Shown piece after piece: positions 27,593 through 36,614 of a stretch of DNA of 64,000 nt (the first letter of the stretch is position 1; each line of letters starts with the position of its first letter). The notes beneath the pieces are model-generated. The model was not told where the DNA came from. It searched no databases and was given only the letters and a program-made list of their open reading frames with translations. This stretch comes from RYN-230 sp963711705. Its GTDB lineage: Bacteria; Actinomycetota; Actinomycetes; Streptosporangiales; Streptosporangiaceae. The stretch lies in NCBI GenBank assembly GCA_963711705.1, contig CAVQFM010000005.1:1-64000 (forward strand). Reading direction: 5' to 3'. The position numbers and the translations under genes are program-made.

Positions 27593-28834
27593 CTAACGGG
27601 CCGTCTGCGAGATCGCCTCTAGTGCCTCCTCGAACACGCCGGTCCCGTGGGCAGCGGTGAACTGTCGCCCGTGCAGTCGCCCGGCCTGTCCCATCGCCCG
27701 GGCCCGGTCGCCGCTGGCGAGCAACTGAGCGAGTCGGTCCGCCAGGGCCCGTTCGTCGGCTGCGGGGACCAGCCAGCCGGTCTGCCCGTCGAGGACCTGC
27801 TCAGGTATCCCACCGACCGCGGACGCGATCACCGGGACACCGCAGTTCTGTGCTTCGCTGACCGTCATCGGGAGCGAGTCAGGCCCCACGGACGGAACTA
27901 CCACGCAGGCAGCCCGCACCATGGCAGCGATGACGCTCCGGTGCGCGACGCTGGTCCGCATCGTGACCCCAGCTGGGAGGGACTGAGGAGCCGGAGAGGT
28001 CGGATCTGGCGTTCCGAGCATCACCAGCGGCGGGGGGGATAGGAGCCGTCGATAGGCGTCGATGAGGACGTCCACGCCCTTGAATCGGGATAGTTGCCCG
28101 ACATAGAGCAGGTAGCCGTCTTCGGTGGGTAGAAACCCCGGGCGCTCCGCCTGCCAGCCGCCCTCGTATAGGCCATCGGGCACGAAGGAATGCAGGGTGT
28201 GGACCGGCTGGCCAGCAACCTGGCCGATGATGGGTGACAGCCGGTTCGCCAGATAGTCGCTCACCGCGGTGAACGTGGCCACCTTCTTGAGCAGACGAAG
28301 ACTGGACAGGGACGCGGCCGCCAGGACATTGCCCTTGGCCAGGCCGTACTGGGAGCTGGCACATGGCCCGCACTGCCGCCAGGACGGACCGGGGCACGAG
28401 GTACCCGACCTGTGTACCAGCGACTTTCTCGCACACGCCAGACTGCAGTCGTGGGCGGTCACCATAACGGGCGTCCGCGGGAAGGTCCGGGCCAGGCAGG
28501 AGAAGACGCTCCACCCGTGGGCGTGAATGACGTCCGGCTTGACCTCTTGGACGACCTCGGCCAGCAGGCGCCGGAACAGCGGGTCGGGAGTCGGCGGGTG
28601 TCTTGGCCGGGTCCGATCTTGGCTCAGCATGGGTGCCAGCCTCTGGTAAAGCAGGGGAAGCCGGCGCACGGTCACCCCGGCAGACCTCTCCACCGCCGGG
28701 GCGCCCGGAATCGCGTTCGTCACCACATGCACCTCGTGACCGCGGCGGCCGAGCTCCTCGGACAGCAGGGCCACGAAGCGCTCCAGGCCGCCGATCGAAG
28801 GCGGGTACAGGTCACTCAACTCGATCAACCGCAC
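27593..28834 (-). CDS. Family 4 glycosyltransferase
   Basis: The 413-aa GT-B enzyme has the N-terminal acceptor-domain motif LYPPSIGGLERFVALLSEEL, DVIHAHGWSVFS, then LLYVGQLSRFKGVDVLID and the C-terminal EAQNCGVPVIASAVGGIPE with E-x7-E. It uses a nucleotide sugar to extend a glycan on the cytoplasmic side. The second GT4 gene ends 4 bp upstream, so they form an operon. Confidence 0.92.
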   Translation of the reverse strand: MRLIELSDLYPPSIGGLERFVALLSEELGRRGHEVHVVTNAIPGAPAVERSAGVTVRRLPLLYQRLAPMLSQDRTRPRHPPTPDPLFRRLLAEVVQEVKPDVIHAHGWSVFSCLARTFPRTPVMVTAHDCSLACARKSLVHRSGTSCPGPSWRQCGPCASSQYGLAKGNVLAAASLSSLRLLKKVATFTAVSDYLANRLSPIIGQVAGQPVHTLHSFVPDGLYEGGWQAERPGFLPTEDGYLLYVGQLSRFKGVDVLIDAYRRLLSPPPLVMLGTPDPTSPAPQSLPAGVTMRTSVAHRSVIAAMVRAACVVVPSVGPDSLPMTVSEAQNCGVPVIASAVGGIPEQVLDGQTGWLVPAADERALADRLAQLLASGDRARAMGQAGRLHGRQFTAAHGTGVFEEALEAISQTAR

Positions 28835-28838
28835 GACA

Positions 28839-30119
28839 TTAACTCACGGACCGGTAGATCGCCTCGAACCTCCGAGCCATCGTGGACCAGCTAAAGCTTC
28901 GATCCGACAGCGTTGCCAGGCGTCCCATCTCGACCTGATGGTCCAGCGCCGCTGCAACGGCCGCCACGTCTGGCGTCACGAGAGCCATGCGGGCATCGAC
29001 CCCCCCCACGCGGTTCGCCAGTTCGGCATGGGCAGGAATGTCGGAAGCCACCACCCGGCTGCCCGCCGCGGCTGCCTCCAGGAGCACTAGCCCGAAAGCC
29101 TCCCTTGCCGACAGGCTCAGTGTTGAGGTGGCCGTGCGCTGCCAGCGTCGCAGCTCTCCGTCGCTGACCGGACCCCGAAAGGAGACCCTGGTGGCTATCC
29201 TCAGCTCCCGGGCAAGGCGCTCGAGCGCCGGCCGGTGTGAACCTGTTCCGCAGACAACCAGTTGTGCGTCCTTACGCATAGACGCAAATGCCCGTATAGC
29301 TGTGTCAACGCGCTTGTAGGCTTCCAGGCGTCCAGCGACCAGGACGATCGGACGATCGGTCTCGAAGGGTTCGGCCGCCAGGAGGGCCTCGGTATCCACG
29401 CCGAGCGGGATGATGGACAGCCGAGGTTCCACGGACGGATAACATCGCAGCAGCAGTTCGGACTCTGCCACGGAAACGCAGGTCACCTTGTCGGCGCGGC
29501 GAAACAAGAGCGTTGCCAAGGGGTCGTACACAGTGTGCAGGGCGGATGCGGCCCTGGTATTGCCAACGGCGTGAAAATGCGGGGTGAACACCAGCGGCAC
29601 CTTTGGTACGGTGGCGGCCATCATCGCAGGCACCGCATGGAAGTTGTGCGCGTGGATGACGTCAAACAGTCCTCTGTCTCGCCACAGCGCGCGGGCGAGC
29701 CCGGGCGCGACCGGAAACTGCCGGGAGCCAATCCAGTCGGCAAACCGGCGCACTGGGTAGTCATGCAAGATGGGAAACGAGGAGCCACGGGGTCGCTGCG
29801 TGTAGACCGTCACCTCATGGCCGTGCCCGCGCAGCTCGTCGGCCAGGTGTCCGACAACCACTTCAACGCCACCGAGTTGTGGCGGGAAACCGGGGGCGAC
29901 GAGGGAGACCCTCGTTGGAACGCCCGGCGGCAACGCGTCCGCGTCTCGAGCTGTTGGTGTATCCGGCTGGATGCTATGTCCGCATTCCCGCTCCGACAAC
30001 CGAACCGGGAATGCCCGCTGGCGGCTGGCATCGTGACCACTGGCCCGATACTTAGCCTCTGGAACTTGAGTTGCCGGGCAGTGTCGCACAGCGGCCCGTC
30101 CGTTGCTTGCCAAGTACAT
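28839..30119 (-). CDS. Family 4 glycosyltransferase
   Basis: The GT-B core begins at VSLVAPGFPPQLGGVEVVVG and runs through DVIHAHNFHAVPA, VLVAGRLEAYKRVDTAI and SAREAFGLVLLEAAAAGSR. The ATG at 30119 is preceded by a strong GGAGGTG at 6 nt and gives 426 aa, with ~60 N-terminal residues that match no GT4 motif; a TTG at 29933 would start at the domain. The repeat at 29991-30050 lies within that extension. Forms one operon with the next GT4. Confidence 0.85.
   Translation of the reverse strand: MYLASNGRAAVRHCPATQVPEAKYRASGHDASRQRAFPVRLSERECGHSIQPDTPTARDADALPPGVPTRVSLVAPGFPPQLGGVEVVVGHLADELRGHGHEVTVYTQRPRGSSFPILHDYPVRRFADWIGSRQFPVAPGLARALWRDRGLFDVIHAHNFHAVPAMMAATVPKVPLVFTPHFHAVGNTRAASALHTVYDPLATLLFRRADKVTCVSVAESELLLRCYPSVEPRLSIIPLGVDTEALLAAEPFETDRPIVLVAGRLEAYKRVDTAIRAFASMRKDAQLVVCGTGSHRPALERLARELRIATRVSFRGPVSDGELRRWQRTATSTLSLSAREAFGLVLLEAAAAGSRVVASDIPAHAELANRVGGVDARMALVTPDVAAVAAALDHQVEMGRLATLSDRSFSWSTMARRFEAIYRSVS
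29991..30050. repeat. ~60-bp dispersed repeat, copy A
   Basis: This copy matches 37939-37999 in the same orientation at roughly 85% identity with one 1-bp indel, including a perfect 19-nt core GCTGGCGGCTGGCATCGTG. Both copies encode a similar peptide on the minus strand (GHDASRQ), so it may be a duplicated gene 5' end. Confidence 0.75.
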
Positions 30120-30413
30120 CCACGCACCTCCACGGTCGGTGCCACGCCATGCTACGTCAGCTGGACTCCGCTGCGTTCCACACTGGCTGTACGGTCCCAA
30201 GTTATCGCGGCCGCTAGCGCTGAGCTCAACCGCCGGTTGCATAACGCACGTATACCTGACGTCGTGGCCAAGGGCCCGTCAATCGCTCGACACTATTCGT
30301 CCCGCAACGAGACACCCTTCGCCGACATTGATCTTAGCGTTCACCCGGCCGGCGTCCCTGCGGCTCAGCGTCTGCGGTCCCTCAAGCCGGGCGGAGCCCT
30401 CAGGAACAGGTCG

Positions 30414-30512
30414 CCGCGGAGCTGGTGCGGCGGGCCCGGGAGCAGGGCCTTCGCTGACGGTCCCCGGCGGCCTGCTCAAGCAGCTGACCAAAACGGTGCT
30501 GGAGACCGCGCG
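30414..30512 (+). pseudogene. IS256-type transposase N-terminal remnant
   Basis: Translation gives ELVRRAREQG, then LTVPGGLLKQLTKTVLETA, the start of IS256-family transposases. A frame break lies between the two pieces and the rest is absent. Confidence 0.6.
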
Positions 30513-30599
30513 AACATGGATGGAGCGCCACGTGCCGGGGCCGCCACGGCCACTGGTGCAGTGACTTCGCTGCCCGTAGCCGCTTCGGGGAGCCGGGAT

Positions 30600-30874
30600 G
30601 GTTTCGTCGGCCGTGGTGGCCAGGACCTTCTTGGCCGCGGGGGCAGCCCAGGCCGCGCGGCTGTCCACGGCGGGAGTCGTCGATCACGGCCAGCGCCTGC
30701 CCAAACACAGCCTGCGCCTGCGGCGTACTGCCTTCTACCTGGTCGAATACCCGGCCAGCCGGTCTCATCAGCACACACGTGCACCGCCGGGGCGTTACGC
30801 GCGCCGATCGCGTCCCCCAGCGGGACCAGCAGGTCCGCGACAGGAGACCCCCGTCGCCGTCTGATGCTGTGCAT
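30600..30874 (-). pseudogene. IS66-like transposase remnant
   Basis: In two frames the strand reads HVCADETGW and VFDQVEGS, close to the DET-x-W-x-VF-x-x-VEGK catalytic region of IS66 transposases. The fragment is short and broken. Confidence 0.45.
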
Positions 30875-30925
30875 CGTTTACTATTCCAATCTGGAGATAA
30901 CACGGTTGCGGAAGGGACGACGGCC

Positions 30926-31669
30926 GTGCCGAAGCCCCGGTTGGTTCACCTTGCCTGGCTGTATGTCCAGGACTGGTCGAAGGTGACTCCGATCTATCTA
31001 CCCACTGTCAGATTCCGTCCGGCCCTGCAGGAACCTGAAGACCCCCGCCCCTGGGTCAGCCGGACAACCGAGATCGTGATAGAGGGATATCCGCGCTCGG
31101 GAAACACGTTCGCGGTCGTGGCATTCCGGCTGGCCCAGGGTCGCGAGATCGAGATTGCTCATCACTTGCATGCCGCCGCTCAGATTAAGCGCGCGGCTCG
31201 TCTTGACGTTCCGGCGATCGTGCTGATACGGGAGCCATCTGAAGCGATCCTATCCTTGATGGTCAGGGACCCGCAGGCCTCGATGCGGTGGGGTCTTCGC
31301 AGCTATATACGGTTTTATTCCGCCGTTTCTCCTTACCTCGAGAAGACGGTAGTCGCGCCCTTTGCAACGGTTATATCGGACCTCGCAAGCATTATCCGAA
31401 TGGTGAACACACGCTATGGGACGGCCTTTAAGGAGTTTGTGCCAACTGAGGACGCGCTGAGCTCGGTTCGGCAGACCGTCGAGTGGATGGGTCAGCTGGA
31501 TTCCAGGATGACAGGGTGGGATTACCATCGGAGCGTCGCTCTGCCCAGCGAGAAGCGCCAACGCGCGAAGGAAGCACGCCGGACTGAGTACCTTGACGAA
31601 CGCAACAAGCCGCTCCGGCTTACGGCGGAGTCGCTCTATGAGCGCGTTATGCAGTACTCGCGTAACTGA
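30926..31669 (+). CDS. Sulfotransferase-like protein
   Basis: GTG at 30926 (GGAAGGGACG upstream) gives a 247-aa protein. GYPRSGNTF at residues 54-62 is the 5'-phosphosulfate-binding loop of PAPS sulfotransferases, and VLIREPSEAILSLMVR corresponds to the 3'-phosphate motif (R-x-P-x-x). The C-terminus has a lysine/arginine helix. It could transfer sulfate from PAPS to a glycan or lipid. The frame is open upstream to 30779 across transposase debris. Confidence 0.75.
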   Translation: MPKPRLVHLAWLYVQDWSKVTPIYLPTVRFRPALQEPEDPRPWVSRTTEIVIEGYPRSGNTFAVVAFRLAQGREIEIAHHLHAAAQIKRAARLDVPAIVLIREPSEAILSLMVRDPQASMRWGLRSYIRFYSAVSPYLEKTVVAPFATVISDLASIIRMVNTRYGTAFKEFVPTEDALSSVRQTVEWMGQLDSRMTGWDYHRSVALPSEKRQRAKEARRTEYLDERNKPLRLTAESLYERVMQYSRN

Positions 31670-32048
31670 CTGCCGACCTGTACCCGCGGCTTAGGCAGTT
31701 ATTGCCCGGCCATTCGATCCAGAAGCAATTATGGGCTGAATGATCTGCTTCACAGCCGTCCGGTGGGTTCAGGCTGACAACGGGCGCAAACAACATCCAG
31801 GTAACAAAGCAGTAAACCGTAGGGCCACGGCGGCAGGGTTGGCGCCGGGCCGGCGTTGGCAGACACGGACCTCTTTGTGGGCGGGCGATCCTGGCCTCGG
31901 CCGGTACCTGGGAGGAGACTATGATTGGCTGCGGGTGGAGGCCATAACTGGCGGGGGAGGCCAGACTTGCGGCAGGGACGGCGTGGACTTCTCACTGAAC
32001 GCCGGTCAGCGCGAGCTGCCCGTGCGTCCGGTCAGCAGGAGCCCGTAC

Positions 32049-33119
32049 ATGGGTGACAACCCCGCGGGGAAGTTGCTGCGCAGTGTAGAAGGCGTGGCTT
32101 ACTGGGCGGCAGTCGCGCCGGCCCTGGCCCGCCTGCCGGCTGCCCTGGGCTACCGCATGGCATGCTGGCGTGGCGACTTGCTCTTCCGGTGCCAGGCCGG
32201 GAAGCACACCGAGCTGACACGTAACGTACGGCTGGTGCTGGGGGACGAACTTAGCCCGGCGGCGCCGCAGCAGGTGGTCCGGGACTGGTTCCGGCTCACC
32301 TCCTGCAGTCCGGTTGACGTGAAGCGGCTGCGGCGCGGGGCACGGCCCCTGCGGCGCCTGGTCGAGATCCGTGGTCGGGAACACCTGGAGGCGGCACTGG
32401 CGGCGGGCAAGGGAGCCATCCTGTGCTCCGCCCACTTCGGCTCCCACGCCAGCGGCTTGTCGGTGCTGCACGCCAGCGGCTTCCCCGTCACCCACATCGG
32501 GCGCTGGGACCACAACTACAACTATGACTACAGGGTCAAATATAACGTTAGGGTCGGCGTCTCATCCGCTGAGCGGTGGTTCTGGGAAGCGGTCTACGCC
32601 AGACCGGTGCGGCGCTATCGGCAGCGGCCGAACATCGAGCCATGGCCTGGCCGACCCCAGGTCGCGATGCAGGCAGCTGCCGTACTTCGCGCCAATGAGG
32701 TGTTGTCGATCTCGATCGACGCGCCACCGCTGGACAACGAGCGGGCCCGCGCCGTCGATGTTCCCTTCCTCGGCCGCCGAGCCCAGCTGTTGCCAGGGGT
32801 CGTGACCCTTGCCCAGCTGACCGGCGCGCCGGTGCTCATGGGTTTCCTGTACCGCGGGGCGGATTACCGCCACCAGGTGTGGGAGATCTCCGCGCCAATG
32901 CCGCTGGAGGGAGAAACCGCGACGGCATTCGGGGGCTGCGTCGCCGAGGTGAGCGCCGCCATCCGGAGAAGCCCGGCCCACTGGAACCTCTGGCCCACAG
33001 TCAACCTTGCCCGCCTCGGGCTGATCGAGCCGCAGCGGGACAGGTCACCAGGCGCGGAGCCCCCACGAGACGGGAGATCCTACGATGGACCAACAGATAG
33101 CGTCCCGGCTCAGGACTGA
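32049..33119 (+). CDS. HtrB/LpxL-like lysophospholipid acyltransferase
   Basis: ATG at 32049 after CAGGAG gives ~356 aa. The family signature is present: KGAILCSAHFGSHASGL (H-x4-G variant) and VLSISIDAPPLDNERARA, with a C-terminal MPLEGETATAFGGCVAEVSA and PAHWNLWPTV. Such enzymes acylate lipid A or glycolipids at the membrane; in actinobacteria relatives include PatA-like phosphatidylinositol mannoside acyltransferases. The frame extends to 31740 without an RBS. It probably lipidates the product of the surrounding glycosyltransferases. Confidence 0.83.
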   Translation: MGDNPAGKLLRSVEGVAYWAAVAPALARLPAALGYRMACWRGDLLFRCQAGKHTELTRNVRLVLGDELSPAAPQQVVRDWFRLTSCSPVDVKRLRRGARPLRRLVEIRGREHLEAALAAGKGAILCSAHFGSHASGLSVLHASGFPVTHIGRWDHNYNYDYRVKYNVRVGVSSAERWFWEAVYARPVRRYRQRPNIEPWPGRPQVAMQAAAVLRANEVLSISIDAPPLDNERARAVDVPFLGRRAQLLPGVVTLAQLTGAPVLMGFLYRGADYRHQVWEISAPMPLEGETATAFGGCVAEVSAAIRRSPAHWNLWPTVNLARLGLIEPQRDRSPGAEPPRDGRSYDGPTDSVPAQD

Positions 33120-33230
33120 CCTACTCCCGACCTTCTAGCCGACGTCGACGGCAGCGCAGCCGTGGCGCCGCTCCCTCGCCGCCACGTGATCTGTGCCCGT
33201 CGCCAACGACCGGGCCACCGTCCTCAGCAG

Positions 33231-34643
33231 TCACGTTGCTTTCGCAGGTTCCGCGATAGATTGGTTGAACTCTTCGAGGGCGCTCAGGCTCTTCGACAGG
33301 CTGGCCTCGTCCACTTTCACCGATTCGATCTCGCCGGCGGCGAAACGGCTGTAGGCACCTATGTCCAACAGGCCGTGCCCGCTGATGTTCACGAGGACGA
33401 CCAGCGGGGGGCCCTGGCGCGGGTGCCGCGACACGACATCCATCATCCCGGCCACCGCGTGGGCGGCTTCAGGAGCGGGCAGAATGCCCTCAGTCTCGCA
33501 GAAGAGCATGCCGGCCTGGAACGAAGTGAGCTGGTCGATGGCCATCGCTTCCAGGGAGCGGTCCGCATACATGGCGCTCGTCAGCGGTCCGGCGCTGTGG
33601 TGCCGCAGGCCGCCCGCGTACACCGCCGGCGGCACGTAAGTGCTGCCGAGCGAGTAGATCTTGGTGACCGGGGTCGTGCCCAGGGCGTCGCTCAGGTCGT
33701 AGCGGTATCGACCTCGTGTCAGCTTCGGGCACGCGGCCGACTCGACGGCGACAAGCCGAATCGGCCTCCCGGAGTCCTTCGCCGCACCTAGGAAGGGCAG
33801 CGTAATCCCGCCGAAGTTCGATCCGGCGCCCATGCACGCAATGACGCAATCGGGGAACTCGCCCAGCGAGCCCATCTGCGAGACGGCCTCCTGGCCGATG
33901 ACCGTCTGGTGGAGCAACACCGAGTTCTCGCCACTCCCGACGGCAAAGCGTGATTCGCTGTCCTCACCGGCGAGCGCAAGAGCTTCCCCCGTGGCCCCGG
34001 CGAGGGTACCGATCGCCTCTGGATCCTCCTTGAGCGCCCTCCGCCCGACTTCGGTCAGGTTGCTAGGGCTCTCATGCACGACTGCACCGAAGAGCCGCAT
34101 CATCTCGCCGCGGATGGGCTTCTGGCGCAAGGTGGACCTGACCCAGAAGATCGTGCAGCGGAGGCCCATGACCTGGCATGCGTAGGCGAGAGCGGTCCCC
34201 CACTGCCCCGCGCCCGTGCCCGTGATCAGGTGCTTGACCCCTGCGCGGGAGTAGTAGTAGGCCTGCGGCAGGGCGGTGTTGAGCTTGTGGCTCCCGGTGA
34301 GGTTGGCACCCTCGTACTTGTAGTAGATATGAGCGTTGGCCCCGAGGCGCTCCTCCAGGCGCACTGCCCTGCGCAATGGTGTCGGACGGTACTGCGCATA
34401 CAGGTCCAGGACCTCGTCGGGGATCGGTATGTACCGATCGGCCGTGTTGATGGACTGCCGTGCAAGTGACAACGGCTGCTGGAGCAGTGCGCCCTCACCC
34501 GCCGCTTTCACCGCTCCCGCCAATCGTGATCTCGACACAGCGGAGGTCACATATTGCGGCCGGTCATGCAGGATGTTGAACCAGTGAGTGGGGAGCTGTG
34601 GGTCTCGTGCCATGGCGAGCTTCGCCGGGCCGTTGTCACCCAT
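33231..34643 (-). CDS. TrpB-like PLP enzyme with altered active site
   Basis: The 470-aa protein is of the long TrpB2 type: RPTPLRRAVRLEERLG, the Schiff-base lysine K120 in GANLTGSHKLNTA, and the phosphate loop CMGAGSNFGGI. In TrpB the motif ETGAGQ contains the catalytic glutamate (Glu109 in Salmonella); here it reads LITGTGAGQWG, with glycine (G142) at that position. The enzyme likely retains PLP chemistry but not normal indole coupling. The ATG overlaps the ACP stop by 8 nt and uses AAGGAGG inside that gene, so the two are tightly coupled. Confidence 0.87.
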   Translation of the reverse strand: MGDNGPAKLAMARDPQLPTHWFNILHDRPQYVTSAVSRSRLAGAVKAAGEGALLQQPLSLARQSINTADRYIPIPDEVLDLYAQYRPTPLRRAVRLEERLGANAHIYYKYEGANLTGSHKLNTALPQAYYYSRAGVKHLITGTGAGQWGTALAYACQVMGLRCTIFWVRSTLRQKPIRGEMMRLFGAVVHESPSNLTEVGRRALKEDPEAIGTLAGATGEALALAGEDSESRFAVGSGENSVLLHQTVIGQEAVSQMGSLGEFPDCVIACMGAGSNFGGITLPFLGAAKDSGRPIRLVAVESAACPKLTRGRYRYDLSDALGTTPVTKIYSLGSTYVPPAVYAGGLRHHSAGPLTSAMYADRSLEAMAIDQLTSFQAGMLFCETEGILPAPEAAHAVAGMMDVVSRHPRQGPPLVVLVNISGHGLLDIGAYSRFAAGEIESVKVDEASLSKSLSALEEFNQSIAEPAKAT

Positions 34644-34896
34644 GCGCGGCCTCCTTTCCCGCCTCACGGCTGCGGAGGTAGGCGCAGATGGCGTTCACGC
34701 TCGCGAAATTCTCCGGGAGCAGATCCGCGTCGCCCATCGTGATCCCGAACCGCTCTTCCAGGAAAACCACCAGCCTGAGCAGGCTCAGCGAATCAAGGAT
34801 GCCGGTGTCCAGTAGTGATGTCTCGTTCGTCAGCGGCAGCAGCGCCGCGTTCGGGACGAGTTCCCGGCTGATGTAGTCGTTGATGACCGTCTCCAC
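34636..34896 (-). CDS. Stand-alone acyl/peptidyl carrier protein
   Basis: This 86-aa acidic protein carries the phosphopantetheine attachment serine S36 in DTGILDSLSLLRLV and a conserved helix FLEERFGI. It would carry the substrate activated by the adjacent adenylation enzyme. GTG start at 34896 with AAAGGAGTG upstream. It lies between the adenylation and TrpB-like genes. Confidence 0.88.
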   Translation of the reverse strand: METVINDYISRELVPNAALLPLTNETSLLDTGILDSLSLLRLVVFLEERFGITMGDADLLPENFASVNAICAYLRSREAGKEAAHG

Positions 34897-34924
34897 TCGA
34901 GCACACTCCTTTCGTGTATGTCTG

Positions 34925-36562
34925 CTAGCGCACGTTCCGTCGGCCGTCTCCGGCCGGCTCCAGCTCGTTCTGCTCCTGGGCCAGGCCGGCCCGGTCGACC
35001 TTGCCGGTCGAGGTTCTCGGCATCTCCTCCCGGAACTCGACTATGTCCGGAACCATGTAGCTCGGCAGCCACCGTCGGCAGTGGTCCAGCACGTTCTCGC
35101 GAGTGAGGTTGCTGCCGCCGTCCGCAGTGACGACCGCCCGGAGGCGGCTGCCGAGCAGCTCATCCGGTACCGGCAGCACCGCCGCCTCCCGGATGGCCGG
35201 GTGCCGGTACAGCGTGGCTTCCACCTCGCCCAGCTCAACCCGGTAACCGCGGACCTTCACCATGCTGTCCCGCCGGCCTAGGTAGGCATAGTTCCCGGCC
35301 GGTTCCAGGGTCACCAGGTCACCGGTCCGGTACACGAGCTCGTCGTACTCTGCCCGGAACGGGTTCCGGACTAGCCCCTCGCTGGTCTTCGCAGGCTGTC
35401 CCCAGTACCCGCACATCAGCGAGGGGCCCCGCACGTACAGCTCGCCCTCCTCGCCGGGCCGGGACACCCGGCGGCCTTCGCTTGTGACCGCGAACACCTC
35501 GCTGTTGGCGCAGGCCTTCCCGATGGGGACCGGCCGGCGGTCAGCCCAGCCCGGAGGCACCTCGAACGCCGTGCATACGTTGGTCTCGGTCGGCCCATAC
35601 CAGTTGAGGTAGCGGGGGTGCGGCAGCTCCGCTATCAGCCGGGCGAGGTGCTTAGGGGGGAACACCTCCCCGGCGAAGATCACCATGCGCAGGCCCGACA
35701 GGTCGAACTGCTGCAGGCTGCCATAGCAGGCCAGCAGCGTGAGGACCGAGGGCACGGAGTACCAGACCGAGATCCTTTCGGCTTCCAGCCACCTCGCGAT
35801 CGATACCGGGAAGGTGGCTGCTCCTTCCGGAAGCACCGTCAGGCACGCGGCAGCCCGGCAGGCGGCGAAGATGTCGAAGACCGACAGGTCGAAGTGCAGC
35901 GGCGCGGGGCTGCAGACGCGGTCCTGCTCGCTGAGCTCCGCAGCGGCTGCCGCCCAGTCAACAAACGTGAGTGAGTTGCGATGGGAGATCATCACCCCCT
36001 TAGGGGTGCCGGTGGATCCCGACGTGTACAGAATGTACGCGAGGTCGGTCTCGATCGCCCGTTCCTGCGCTAGTTGGTCTCCGGATTCCCCAGCCACCGC
36101 GGTCCACGGCACAATGGCCTCGCCCTGGACCGGGTCACTGGCCATCTCCTCGCGCTCCGGGCGGCCGGGAACGCTCACCACCAAACTGGGCGGACGGGGA
36201 ACAGCGTCGGCCACGGTGGCCGCCAGGGGCGCCCTTGCCTCGTCCGCCACGATCACGGCGGCGCCGCTGTCCCGCACAATGTGGCTGAGCCGCCCAGCGG
36301 GTGCCTTTGGGTCGAGCGGCACATAACAGGCCCCGGCCTTCAACGCCCCGTATATCCCGAGGACCGCAGCGGCCGACTTGGGGGCGAGGATCCCCACCCG
36401 GTCGCCGGGCGCCACACCCAGCCGCAGCAGCGCCCGGGCCATCTTGTTGCTCAGCCGGTCCAGCTCCTGGTAGGTGAGCAGGCAGCCGTCGGACGCTACC
36501 GCCGGCCGCTGTGGGTGCCGCGCCGCAGCCTCGGTCAGCAGCCGCTGCAGCAGATACGTCAT
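34925..36562 (-). CDS. Stand-alone amino acid adenylation enzyme (PltF-like)
   Basis: The 545-aa enzyme has the full adenylation set: A3 LAYILYTSGSTGTPKG, A5 WYGPTETNVCTAFEV, A7 YRTGDLV, A8 GRRDSMVKVRGYRVELGE, A10 RTSTGKVDR. APLHFDLSVFDIF and ISVWYSVPSVL closely resemble prolyl-carrier ligases such as PltF/RedM. By eye the pocket residues are D225, L226, F229, Y268, I295, A297, W321, V329; the pyrrole-type ligases are remembered as DLLYLALV. It would load an amino acid, possibly proline or an analogue, onto the ACP. ATG at 36562 follows AAAGGAAG. Confidence 0.86.
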   Translation of the reverse strand: MTYLLQRLLTEAAARHPQRPAVASDGCLLTYQELDRLSNKMARALLRLGVAPGDRVGILAPKSAAAVLGIYGALKAGACYVPLDPKAPAGRLSHIVRDSGAAVIVADEARAPLAATVADAVPRPPSLVVSVPGRPEREEMASDPVQGEAIVPWTAVAGESGDQLAQERAIETDLAYILYTSGSTGTPKGVMISHRNSLTFVDWAAAAAELSEQDRVCSPAPLHFDLSVFDIFAACRAAACLTVLPEGAATFPVSIARWLEAERISVWYSVPSVLTLLACYGSLQQFDLSGLRMVIFAGEVFPPKHLARLIAELPHPRYLNWYGPTETNVCTAFEVPPGWADRRPVPIGKACANSEVFAVTSEGRRVSRPGEEGELYVRGPSLMCGYWGQPAKTSEGLVRNPFRAEYDELVYRTGDLVTLEPAGNYAYLGRRDSMVKVRGYRVELGEVEATLYRHPAIREAAVLPVPDELLGSRLRAVVTADGGSNLTRENVLDHCRRWLPSYMVPDIVEFREEMPRTSTGKVDRAGLAQEQNELEPAGDGRRNVR

Positions 36563-36614
36563 CACGCTTCCTTTCCTGGCTGTCCGCCGGTGGTGCCCCG
36601 GCTGCCCGGGTAGC

